A stretch of DNA of 64,000 bases, from the NCBI RefSeq assembly GCF_002001105.1, contig NZ_MUNP01000028.1:55419-119418 (forward strand). Reading direction: 5' to 3'. Below the pieces are notes generated by a model that did no database searches, had not been told where the DNA came from, and saw only the letters and a program-made list of their open reading frames with translations. Shown one piece after another: positions 1 through 7,743 of the stretch (the first letter of the stretch is position 1; the number at the start of each line of letters is the position of its first letter). The position numbers and the translations under genes were made by a program. This DNA comes from Rhodanobacter sp. C06 (GTDB lineage Bacteria > Pseudomonadota > Gammaproteobacteria > Xanthomonadales > Rhodanobacteraceae).

Positions 1-1191
1 ATTCGTGGTTTTGGAGTGGCTGTTGGACGCCTGGATGTCGGTGCCCATCGGCACGCCGCCGTTCTGCGTGAGGCGACCGGACTGGAACACGCCACCATTG
101 ACCACGCTCGGCTGGCTTGCGTCCACCATCACCTGCGTCGGGTCGTTGCTCACGAAGATCGCATCCTCGTTCCAGACCTCGTGGTATTTGCTCTGGAACG
201 CGGTGGCGTAAAGGTCGACGTCGTCGTTGGGGCGCCACTGGAAGGCCAGATAGGCGCCATCGCGTTTGCGGTCGTAGCGCAGGGTGCGCCAGTCGGCGCC
301 GCGCGGCACCCAGATGCCGCCCGCGTTCTTGAAGAACGGACGCACGAACAGGCCATCGGTACGCGTGGCCAGGCGGGAATCGGCGACATCGACGAGGAAA
401 CCCATTTCGCCGAGGCTGGTTTGCCAGCGGTTGCTGTAGAGCACCGAGGCGGACGGCTTGTACTTCTCGGCAAAGTTGCCGTAGTTCTCGCTGGCCGAAG
501 CGGCGATCTTCTGGCCCTGGAAGTCGAAGGGCATGAAGGTGCGCAGGTTCACCGTGCCACCCAGGCCGCCCTCGATCATCTCGGCCGTCTGGTTCTTGTA
601 GACGTCGACGCCGGACATCAATTCCGATGGCACGTCCTGGAAGCTGAGGGCGCGCCCGCCGTTGGCGGAAAAACTGTCGCCGCCATTCAATTCGGAACGC
701 ACCTGCGTGAGGCCGCGCACCTGCACGCCATTGCCTTCGGCAGAGAAGTGTTCCGGATCGCCTTGCGAGAGGAAATGGTCGATGGTGACGCCGGGAATGC
801 GCGACAGGGTTTCAGTGACGCTGCGATCCGGCAGCGCGCCGATGTCCGTGGCGGACAACGAATCGACGAAGGTGTCGGCGTCGCGCTTGATGTCCTGCGC
901 CTTCTCGACTGATGCGCGGATGCCGGTCACCACGACGGCAGAGAGGTCCTTGGTCTGCTTGGCGCCCGCCTTCTCGGCCTTTTTCTTCGATGGCTTCGCG
1001 CTGGTTGCAGCTGCCTGCGACGCCTCCTGGTCCTGCGGCTGCCCCTGCGGCGCCCATGCGGCCGGCTGCGCATGCAGCGCCAGCGGCCCACAGCACAGCA
1101 GTCCGAAGGCGATTGCGCTGGACAAACGCGCCATCGGGAGCTTCCTCGCCGCGTAACGGCGTCCGGCATCAAACGTGGTGTTGCCCATCAT
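1..1191 (-). CDS. TonB-dependent receptor, N-terminal part, cut by window edge
   Basis: Outer-membrane active transporter; 397 codons are visible and the frame stays open to the window edge. Residues 1-45 form a positively charged start and hydrophobic signal segment ending near LALHAQ. A Lys-rich linker (about 65-80) precedes the plug, which opens with LSAVVVTGIRASVEKAQ and continues with PDRSVTETLSRIPGV and GGLGGTVNLRT. That pattern is typical of the Caulobacter/Xanthomonas receptor subclass, often linked to carbohydrate uptake. The ATG at 1191 has GGGGAGAG 6-8 nt upstream; an in-frame ATG at 1134 also has a good site (AGGAAG) and would give a compact signal peptide, so the start is not settled. 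The substrate is unknown. An alpha-galactosidase remnant lies divergently beside it, which weakly suggests a galactoside. The beta-barrel lies outside the window. Confidence 0.88.
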   Translation of the reverse strand, partial: MMGNTTFDAGRRYAARKLPMARLSSAIAFGLLCCGPLALHAQPAAWAPQGQPQDQEASQAAATSAKPSKKKAEKAGAKQTKDLSAVVVTGIRASVEKAQDIKRDADTFVDSLSATDIGALPDRSVTETLSRIPGVTIDHFLSQGDPEHFSAEGNGVQVRGLTQVRSELNGGDSFSANGGRALSFQDVPSELMSGVDVYKNQTAEMIEGGLGGTVNLRTFMPFDFQGQKIAASASENYGNFAEKYKPSASVLYSNRWQTSLGEMGFLVDVADSRLATRTDGLFVRPFFKNAGGIWVPRGADWRTLRYDRKRDGAYLAFQWRPNDDVDLYATAFQSKYHEVWNEDAIFVSNDPTQVMVDASQPSVVNGGVFQSGRLTQNGGVPMGTDIQASNSHSKTTN

Positions 1192-1555
1192 GTTGGTCTC
1201 TCCCCAAGATTTGACATGGCCGACCATTTCGACAGTCCGTCGGCTCCCCCGCGAGATGCGCAACCAGCCCGAGCCCGTTCGCAAGCTCATCGCTTCAGCG
1301 CATGTTGGATGCTGTCGCGCCGCACTAAAATCGGACAATTGCGAAATCAAAAGTCCGCGCTAACGTTTCTCCATGTGCGTCTGCAGCATGCCCAGTGCCG
1401 GAGTTGCTCCCCAGCTGGCTTTGACCTCGCGCAGCCTGGTCAGCCGAGGCCACTTCCACGCCACTGCATGACGGGAACGCGTGTTTTGCCCGTGCTGTTG
1501 CGGCCGAGACAGTGCGCAGTTCATTGCCGCGCCACCCACCAGCGGAGCACGCTGC
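1192..1555. other. Intergenic region upstream of receptor; no intact gene
   Basis: This stretch separates the minus-strand receptor from the GH27 remnant. It must hold the receptor promoter. The AT-richer part at 1325-1365, containing a CAATTG palindrome (gacaattgcgaaa), is the likeliest regulatory site, but no clear -35/-10 pair stands out. No convincing coding sequence was found on either strand. Confidence 0.4.
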
Positions 1556-1800
1556 ATGCGTTCGCTCGTTCTCTCGCTCGCCCAGGCCACCATGTTCATC
1601 ACCGCACCGGTGACGGCCGAAACGCACGTGGCCGCCGTCCCGCCGATGGGCTGGCACGGCTGGAACCATTTCGCGCGGAAAGTCACCGGCACCGATGTGC
1701 GGGCGGCGGCCGATGCCATCGTTTTCAGTGGCAAGCGCGACGCCAGCTGCGTCTACATCAACATCGACGACCCCAGGCAGGGCAAGCACGGCCCGGACTC
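1556..1800 (+). pseudogene. Truncated GH27 alpha-galactosidase (N-terminal remnant)
   Basis: An ATG at 1556 with GGAG 9 nt upstream opens a frame with a signal-peptide-like start (MRSLVLSLAQATMFITAP) followed by VPPMGWHGWNHF, VTGTDVRAAADAI and YINIDD. These correspond to the GH27 N-terminal landmarks PPMGWNSWN, the V(R)xAAD helix and the YINIDD-W strand. The usual Trp after IDD is replaced (IDDPRQGK). Similarity stops near 1800, about 80 residues in, whereas a GH27 enzyme needs about 400 residues; both catalytic Asp regions are absent. The frame then runs without recognisable homology into the 3' end of the sensor kinase on the other strand. It is therefore a relic, not an enzyme. GH27 assignment rests on motif recognition only. 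Confidence 0.7.
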
Positions 1801-1899
1801 GGCGCCCTTGCCAGTCGCAACTCCATGGCTGGCTCGAGACGAACAGAGTGACCACGACAGCACGAGTCAAACATTCTTTGGCCAGCAAAGGAACCTGCG

Positions 1900-3279
1900 T
1901 TACACAGGGTTCTGCTCGCGCTCGTCGCTGGCGGGCAGCTCGAACACCACGCGCAGGCCCCTGCCGTCTGCGCGCGGCTCGGCATAGATTCGTCCATTGT
2001 GCAATTGGATGATGCTGCGACAGATGGCCAAGCCCAAGCCGCTGCCGCGATCCTCCTCGCCACTTTGATGGAAGCGCACGAAGCGGTCGAAGGCCCGCTC
2101 GCACTGATCCATGGTCAAGCCCGGTCCCTCGTCCTCAACACTGACCCTCCAGTAACGAGGCACGAACTCCGAGCGCAGCGTGATCAGGCCGCCGGGCGGC
2201 GAGGCTCGCAAGGCATTCGTGAGGATGTTCAGGACGACTTGTCGAAGCCAGCGTTCCTCGAAAGCCACCACGCCCTCGCCGCGGTGCGTGTAGCGCAGGC
2301 GCCGTCCCTGGTGCTCGGCCAAGGCGCGGACATCCTGCTCGAAGTTCTGCAGGAAGCGATGTGGATCCTGCGGCACCAGGCTCATGCGGACGCCCTGTGC
2401 CTCGGCACGCGACAGAAACAGCAGTTCATCCACCATGTGGTTGACGCGGGCCAGTTCCTCCAGTTGCACCAGTACGGCCTCCTCCTGTGTCGGATCCAGG
2501 TTGCCGTCGGCGAGCAGCTTCTCGGCATGCAGCCGCACCAGCGACAGCGGGGTCTTGAGCTCGTGCGATACCTCGGCGCTGAACTGGCGTACCTGGGTGA
2601 ACGAGGATTCGAGTCGATCGAACATCTGGTTCAACAAGCGTGCTAAATCGGAGATCTCGTCGTCGACTCCGGTGACGCCGATGCGTTCGGTGAGATTGTC
2701 GGAGCGAATGCGGTTGGCCGTTTCGCCAATCAGTCGAACCGGTCGCAGCATCAGGCGGGAAAGGCCCAGGCCGATCACGATGCTGGCCAGGATCATGCTC
2801 AGCAGCAGCGCGAGGCTGACTTCGGAATAAGCCACCATGGCGCGGCGCATCTGGCCCACCGGCGTGCCGATGCTGACATCGAACGGTGGCAGCACGAACT
2901 CGGCGATGCGCAGCTCGCCGATGCCGGGAATGGTGCCGTTGAAGACCCGCTTGCCTTTGACGTCGGGCAGCGGATTGCCGGCCAGGTTCTTCGAGCGGAA
3001 CAGGTTGCCCTGTTTGGGCGAGTCGATGCTGATATAGAAAAGCACCGAGGCGTATTCGGTGGTCTGGCGGATGCGTTCGTTGATGATCGCGCCATTCAGC
3101 GTCGGATAGTCCGAGCCAAGGCGCGCCTTGATCTGCCCGAATTCCGTGGCATTGAGCAGGTCCAGGTCGTGGATCACGTAGTTCTTCAGCAGCTGGTGGC
3201 CGGCGACGAACAAGCAGGCCAGGGTAAGCGTGACACTCAGTACGAACCAGAACGTGATGCGCGCGCCGATCGATTTCAT
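1900..3279 (-). CDS. Two-component sensor histidine kinase
   Basis: Inner-membrane sensor of 459 residues. TM1 is about residues 8-28, followed by a periplasmic domain of about 120 residues and TM2 about 152-174. A HAMP linker follows (LRPVRLIGETANRIRSDNL), then the HisKA helix with the phospho-acceptor in SHELKTPL (His239). The HATPase region has an N box (LNILTNALRASPPGG), the G1 motif DEGPGL and the G2 motif GSGLGLAIC, all intact. The layout resembles CusS/QseC-type kinases. Its start overlaps the stop of the upstream response regulator by 4 nt (ATGA), so the two are translationally coupled. The stimulus is unknown; the periplasmic loop has no recognised domain. It probably controls the divergent propeller genes, as judged from shared upstream boxes. 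Confidence 0.93.
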   Translation of the reverse strand: MKSIGARITFWFVLSVTLTLACLFVAGHQLLKNYVIHDLDLLNATEFGQIKARLGSDYPTLNGAIINERIRQTTEYASVLFYISIDSPKQGNLFRSKNLAGNPLPDVKGKRVFNGTIPGIGELRIAEFVLPPFDVSIGTPVGQMRRAMVAYSEVSLALLLSMILASIVIGLGLSRLMLRPVRLIGETANRIRSDNLTERIGVTGVDDEISDLARLLNQMFDRLESSFTQVRQFSAEVSHELKTPLSLVRLHAEKLLADGNLDPTQEEAVLVQLEELARVNHMVDELLFLSRAEAQGVRMSLVPQDPHRFLQNFEQDVRALAEHQGRRLRYTHRGEGVVAFEERWLRQVVLNILTNALRASPPGGLITLRSEFVPRYWRVSVEDEGPGLTMDQCERAFDRFVRFHQSGEEDRGSGLGLAICRSIIQLHNGRIYAEPRADGRGLRVVFELPASDEREQNPV

Positions 3280-3935
3280 ACCAGCTGATAGCCGATCCCG
3301 CGCAGCGTCTTGAACAGCGGTTCGGTCGGATTGGACTCGAGTTTGGTGCGCAGGCGGCTCATGTAGACGTCCAGCAGATTGTTGTCCGTCAGACCGGGCC
3401 AGATTCTTTCCGAGATGTACGAGCGGGTCAGGGTGCGCCCCGCGTTCTGCATGAAGATTTCGAGCAGCGCGAATTCCCGGCTGGTGAGATCGACGTTCTG
3501 GTCCTTCAGCTTGACCGTATGACTCAACAGATCCATGCGTACGCAGCGATGGGTGATCACGGTCTGCTTCACCGCCGACTGGCGCCGCAGCAGGGAACGC
3601 ACGTGGGCGAGCAGCTCATCGAAGCTGAAGGGCTTGGGCAGGTAATCGTCGGCGCCGAGGTCGAGACCCTTGATGCGGTCCTCCACCGCGTCGCGGGCGC
3701 TGAGGATGAGCACGGATTCGTTGAAGCCGGCGCGGCGCCATTCCGAGAGCAGGTGCAGGCCGTCGCCGTCGGGCAGGCTGAGGTCGAGAATGATCACGTC
3801 GTAGTTGGTCTCGGCGAGCGCATCGCGCGCGTCCTCGCAGGTGCCAACCCAGCACACCGTGTAGGCACATTCGCTGAGCCCTTGCTTGAGAAACTGGCCG
3901 AGACGCTGCTGGTCTTCGACGACGAGGATCTTCAT
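3276..3935 (-). CDS. OmpR/PhoB-family response regulator
   Basis: DNA-binding response regulator of 219 residues. The receiver domain (1-115) has the acidic pair ED at 7-8, phospho-acceptor Asp51 (IILDLSLPDGDG), Ser/Thr in LILSARD and the conserved Lys101 (LPKPF). The C-terminal winged helix (about 125-219) contains LTSREFALLE, the recognition-helix region DNNLLDVYMSRLRTKL and the closing wing TLRGIGYQL. The receiver resembles CusR/PmrA-type regulators. The start at 3935 is chosen because AGGTG lies 6 nt upstream and MKILVVED is the canonical family N-terminus; a longer frame to 3980 has no such support. It is the first gene of the kinase operon, with the propeller gene facing away across 272 bp that contains a PmrA/QseB-like direct-repeat box. 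Confidence 0.95.
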   Translation of the reverse strand: MKILVVEDQQRLGQFLKQGLSECAYTVCWVGTCEDARDALAETNYDVIILDLSLPDGDGLHLLSEWRRAGFNESVLILSARDAVEDRIKGLDLGADDYLPKPFSFDELLAHVRSLLRRQSAVKQTVITHRCVRMDLLSHTVKLKDQNVDLTSREFALLEIFMQNAGRTLTRSYISERIWPGLTDNNLLDVYMSRLRTKLESNPTEPLFKTLRGIGYQLV

Positions 3936-4029
3936 GGTGCACCTGTCAGGCGACATTGCGTGGCGAGTGTAGGCCAGCATTGCGTGTAGCCGGTGACGCG
4001 TCGCACAACGCGTTCAAACCTGACGATTT

Positions 4030-4046
4030 CTTAAGAATGTCTACAG
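4030..4046 (+). promoter_or_regulatory. Candidate response-regulator box 1 (CTTAAG-AATGT-CTACAG)
   Basis: Two hexamers 11 bp apart, CTTAAG and CTACAG, lie within a conserved stretch, TTAAGAAT-NN-CTACAG followed by CCG-NN-AGG. The same arrangement recurs before the next propeller gene at 5791-5807. Hexamer-N5-hexamer is the architecture bound by OmpR-family dimers such as PmrA and QseB. It is 162 bp before the first propeller start and about 95 bp from the regulator gene, so it could serve both directions. Binding is inferred, not shown. Confidence 0.55.
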
Positions 4047-4207
4047 GTTGCCGTCAGGCCGATGACCTACGGTGTGCGCCACGCGACGGTGCGAACCGGC
4101 CGCCAGGGGACCATCGTGGATTCGAATTCATTGCCGTCGGTCTTGGGCGCTTTCCGCTGCCGTACGAGCATCCCACTTCATTCGTTTCGTCAGTCAAGGG
4201 AACATCG

Positions 4208-5665
4208 ATGATGCGTTACACAATGCTTCTGGCGACCGCCTTGCTGGCCTCCCCGCTACTCGCGCAGGAACCGACCCAGACCAACGCCCAGCATCTGGTG
4301 GACCAGACGCTCGCCGCACATCCCGACATCACCATCGTGGCGATGCACCTGACGCCGCCGAAGCAGTCGGACAACGTCATCTTCGCGTCCAACATCGGGC
4401 GCATCGGCAAGAAGGCCGACTCCGACGACATGAACGTCGTCAATAACGGCAAGACCAATCTGGAGGTCACCAAGGCCGGCGACCACTTCGCGGTCGAACT
4501 GCCCTTGCTCGATGCCGGCCACCAACGCCTGGGCGCATTGAGCCTCATGTATCCCTACAAGGCGGGCGACGACCAGGCAGCGCTGGCCAGGCGTGCCGAG
4601 GATGTGCGCGACCAGCTGAGCCGGCAGATCCCCAGTCTCGCCGAGCTGGTCCGGCCCTACCGGGGCAGCACGACACCGCCCGCGGCCGCGGCGGATCCCA
4701 ACCCGCCCGCCACGCTGGTCGGACGCAGCACCAACTGGCACCCGGGCTATTCCGGCGACCTCGACCACTTCGGCGTCGACGTCAAGGGCAACCGGCTGTT
4801 TCTGGCGGCGGAGGATCACGGCTCGGTGGAACTGTTCAACCTGAGGACTGGCCAGCATGAGCGCACCCTCGGCGGCATCGGTATCCAGATCCCGCATGCC
4901 TTCGTCTATCTGCCCAGGCACAACCGCCTGATCATCGTCGACGGCGGCACGAGCGGGCCGAAGATCCTGGATACCACCGACTACAAGGTCGTGGGCCACA
5001 TCAAGCTGACCGCGCCCGGTGCGGATTCAGTCGAGTACGACGCCTCGACGGGTCATCTGTACATCGTCACCGGCGGCCACGACATGAACATGAAGGATTG
5101 CTTCCTCAATGACGTGGACCCGCTCACCGGGCACGTCTACGCCACGCTGCGCTTCGATTCGAATCAAACCCAGGCGGTCAAGGCCGAGCAGCACGGGAGC
5201 CGGCTGTTCGTGAACGTGGCCGACCACGGCTACGTGGCGGTGGTGGACAAGAAGACGCTGAAGGTGATGGCTCGCTGGCCGATCCATGGCGCCAAGACCA
5301 ATCTGACGATGGCGCTGGACGAAGCCGACCACCGCCTGTTCGTCGGCAGCCGCAATCCCAGCAAGCTGTTCGTGCTCAATACCGACACGGGTGCCACGGT
5401 GGCGATGCTGGATGCGCCGGCGACGTCGGATGGATTGTTCTGGGACAGCGCCCGCAAGCGCGTCTATGTACCCGGCGGCGACGGCTACCTTGGCGTGTTC
5501 CAGCAGGTCACCCCCGATCTCTACGCAGCACGTCCACGCATTCCCAGCGCGATCGGCGCGAAGTCGGGCATCGTGGTCCCTGAACTGAATCGCCTGTACC
5601 TGGCCGTTTCGCCCGGCGCACACCGCAAGGGCGGCGAGATCCTCTGGTTCAAGCTGGGCGAGTAG
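4208..5665 (+). CDS. Secreted protein: sensor-like module plus YncE-type beta-propeller
   Basis: Exported protein of 485 residues. A signal peptide (MMRYTMLLATALLASPLLAQ) is cut after LLAQ. Residues about 25-150 form a module with LVDQTLAAHPDITIVAMHL, NIGRIGKKADSDDM, FAVELPLLDAGHQRLGAL and YPYKAGDDQAAL; its alternating strands recall PAS/Cache-like sensor folds, but this is a guess. After a Pro/Ala-rich linker, residues about 165-485 are a YncE-like propeller with repeats such as GNRLFLAAEDHGSVELFN, HRLFVGSRNPSKLFVLN and KRVYVPGGDGYLGVF. The ATG at 4208 (or adjacent 4211) is chosen for AAGGGA 6 nt upstream and the signal peptide; an in-frame extension to 3956 is unlikely. The next gene is a paralogue with two modules. 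The function is unknown, with periplasmic ligand binding likeliest. Confidence 0.85.
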   Translation: MMRYTMLLATALLASPLLAQEPTQTNAQHLVDQTLAAHPDITIVAMHLTPPKQSDNVIFASNIGRIGKKADSDDMNVVNNGKTNLEVTKAGDHFAVELPLLDAGHQRLGALSLMYPYKAGDDQAALARRAEDVRDQLSRQIPSLAELVRPYRGSTTPPAAAADPNPPATLVGRSTNWHPGYSGDLDHFGVDVKGNRLFLAAEDHGSVELFNLRTGQHERTLGGIGIQIPHAFVYLPRHNRLIIVDGGTSGPKILDTTDYKVVGHIKLTAPGADSVEYDASTGHLYIVTGGHDMNMKDCFLNDVDPLTGHVYATLRFDSNQTQAVKAEQHGSRLFVNVADHGYVAVVDKKTLKVMARWPIHGAKTNLTMALDEADHRLFVGSRNPSKLFVLNTDTGATVAMLDAPATSDGLFWDSARKRVYVPGGDGYLGVFQQVTPDLYAARPRIPSAIGAKSGIVVPELNRLYLAVSPGAHRKGGEILWFKLGE

Positions 5666-5790
5666 CTGTCGAGGATGCGCCCGGAACGTCAGCCAAGGCG
5701 ACGTGGTCGTGCCGCCGGATTGCGGTGCCAGTTGCAACGACCTGGATGCCCGCCGTGACCGCCGAGACGCCAGGCATCAGCTTAATTTCT

Positions 5791-5807
5791 TTTAAGAATC
5801 GCTACAG
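5791..5807 (+). promoter_or_regulatory. Candidate response-regulator box 2 (TTTAAG-AATCG-CTACAG)
   Basis: Second copy of the 17-bp box found at 4030-4046. TTAAGAAT, a 2-nt gap and CTACAG are identical, and the flank keeps CCG-NN-AGG. It sits 94 bp before the start of the second propeller gene. The surrounding intergenic DNA is otherwise different, so the match argues for selection rather than leftover duplication, although the two genes clearly arose by duplication. Confidence 0.55.
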
Positions 5808-5901
5808 ATATCCGCAAGGTGCAGCTCGCAGAATGCAGCAACGCTCCGATCCAGCGCACCCGCATTTCCAACCCGCCATCCCACCACTGAGGCAATCTTC
5901 C

Positions 5902-7737
5902 ATGCGCCGTACCGCCCTGTTCCTGGCAACAGCCTTGCTGGCATCACCGCTGCTGGCCCAGACCCCGACCAAAACCTATGCCCAGGAGCTGGTCGACGAG
6001 ACACTCGCCGCGCATCCGGACATCGCGATCATGGCGCTGCACGTGACGCCGCCGAAGCAGGCCGACAACATCATCATCGCCTCCAATATCGGGCGCATCG
6101 GCAAGAAGGCCGACTCCGACGATATGGGTGTCGTCAACACCGGCAAGCCGGCCATGGCCGTGAACGCGGAAGGTGACCACTTCGAAGTCGAGTTGCCGCT
6201 GCAGGACGTCACCCACGACACCGTGGGTGCGGTGAGCATCGTCTACCCGTACAAGGCAGGCGATGACAAGGCAGCGCTGGCGAAAAATGCGGAGGCAGTG
6301 CGCGACGAGTTGCGCCGCAAGATCTCCAACGTCGGCAACCTTACCCAGGCCTACCAGTTCGATCCGGCCATCCCGACGCATACCTATGCGCAGCAGTTGG
6401 TCGATCAGACCATGGCCGCGCATCCCAGGCTGCTGATCCTGATGCTGCATATCGTGCCGCCGGGCAAATCGACCAACGTGGTGGTGGGTACCAGCATCGG
6501 CCGTTTCGGCAAGCCGGCCGACGACGATGACATGCGCGCCATCAATACCGGCATTCCCAACCTCGAGGTCAACGGCCGTCGCTTCGAGGTCGAGACGCGC
6601 CTGCTCGACGCCAGCGGGAAGACCCTTGGCGCGGTGGGCATCGTGCTTCCGTACAAGCCTGGCGACGACAAGAAGGCACTTGAGCGCGAAGGCTTCGCCA
6701 TCCGCGACGAGTTGCGCGCGAAGATCCCCGACTTGGCCAAGCTGATGGAGCCGGTCGCCCCGGTGGCTGTCGCCGATCCCAATCCAACGGCGACGCTGAT
6801 CGGACGCAGCACCGATTGGCACCCCGGCTATTCCGGCGACTTCGACCACTTCGGCGTCGACGTCCAGGGCAACCGGCTGTTCCTGGCGGCGGAGGATCAC
6901 GGCTCCGTGGAGCTGTTCAACCTGAGGACCGGCGCGCACGAGCGCACGCTCCACGGTGTCGAGACGCCACACGCCTTCGTCTACCTGCCCGAGCACAACC
7001 GGCTGATCGTCACCGACAGCGGCAAGGGCATGACCAAGATCCTGGATGCCACCAGCTTGAAGGTCGTGGGCCACATCACGCTGGCGCCGGGTGCCGACTC
7101 GGCCGAATACGATCCCTCGACCGGCCACCTGTACATCGTCACCGGCGGCAAGGATGTCGGCATGAAGGACTGCTTCCTCAACGAGGTGGATCCGCTCACC
7201 GGCCATGTGTACGCCAAGCTGAGGTTCGACTCGGACCACGTCGAGGCCGTGAAGGCCGAGCAGCATGGCGGTCGGTTGTTCGTGAACGTGGCCGACCAGA
7301 ACTATGTGGCCGTGGTCGACAAGAAGACGCTCAAGGTGATTGCGCACTGGCCGCTCAGCGGCGCCCAGACCAACCTGACGATGGCGCTGGACGAGGCGGA
7401 CCATCGCCTGTTCGTCGGCACCCGCAACCCCAGCAAGCTGTTCGTGCTCAATACGGACACCGGCGCCACGGTGGCGATGCTGGATGCGCCGGCGACTTCG
7501 GACGGGCTGTTCTGGGACAGCGCCCGCAAGCGCGTCTATGTACCCGGCGGCGACGGCCATCTCGGCGTGTTCCAGCAGGTCACGCCCAACCTCTACGCCG
7601 CGCGGCCGTGGATCGCCAGCGCCACCGGTGCCAAGTCGGGCATCGTCGTTCCGCAGCTGGATCGCCTGTACCTGGCCGCTTCGCCAGGTGAGCACGGCAA
7701 GGGCGGCGAGATCCTCTGGTTCAAGCTGGGCAACTAG
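5902..7737 (+). CDS. Secreted protein: two tandem sensor-like modules plus YncE-type propeller
   Basis: Paralogue of the preceding gene, 611 residues. Signal peptide MRRTALFLATALLASPLLAQ. Module 1 (about 22-145) has LVDETLAAHPDIAIMAL and NIGRIGKKADSDDM. Module 2 (about 150-270) has LVDQTMAAHPRLLILML and SIGRFGKPADDDDM. The propeller (about 285-611) is nearly identical to that of the first gene (STDWHPGYSGDFDHFGVDV, FVYLPEHNRL, GGDGHLGVFQQVTP). The length excess over the neighbour, 126 residues, equals one module, so the change is a module duplication (or a loss in the other copy). Start at 5902 is supported by GAGG about 9 nt upstream and the signal peptide. Probably periplasmic or surface-exposed; the ligand is unknown. 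Confidence 0.85.
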   Translation: MRRTALFLATALLASPLLAQTPTKTYAQELVDETLAAHPDIAIMALHVTPPKQADNIIIASNIGRIGKKADSDDMGVVNTGKPAMAVNAEGDHFEVELPLQDVTHDTVGAVSIVYPYKAGDDKAALAKNAEAVRDELRRKISNVGNLTQAYQFDPAIPTHTYAQQLVDQTMAAHPRLLILMLHIVPPGKSTNVVVGTSIGRFGKPADDDDMRAINTGIPNLEVNGRRFEVETRLLDASGKTLGAVGIVLPYKPGDDKKALEREGFAIRDELRAKIPDLAKLMEPVAPVAVADPNPTATLIGRSTDWHPGYSGDFDHFGVDVQGNRLFLAAEDHGSVELFNLRTGAHERTLHGVETPHAFVYLPEHNRLIVTDSGKGMTKILDATSLKVVGHITLAPGADSAEYDPSTGHLYIVTGGKDVGMKDCFLNEVDPLTGHVYAKLRFDSDHVEAVKAEQHGGRLFVNVADQNYVAVVDKKTLKVIAHWPLSGAQTNLTMALDEADHRLFVGTRNPSKLFVLNTDTGATVAMLDAPATSDGLFWDSARKRVYVPGGDGHLGVFQQVTPNLYAARPWIASATGAKSGIVVPQLDRLYLAASPGEHGKGGEILWFKLGN

Positions 7738-7743
7738 GAGCGG

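Noticed and set aside
1481..1987. Functional alpha-galactosidase or 168-residue secreted protein
   Set aside because: Only the first ~80 residues resemble GH27; catalytic residues are missing and the end overlaps the kinase gene. Treated as a relic.
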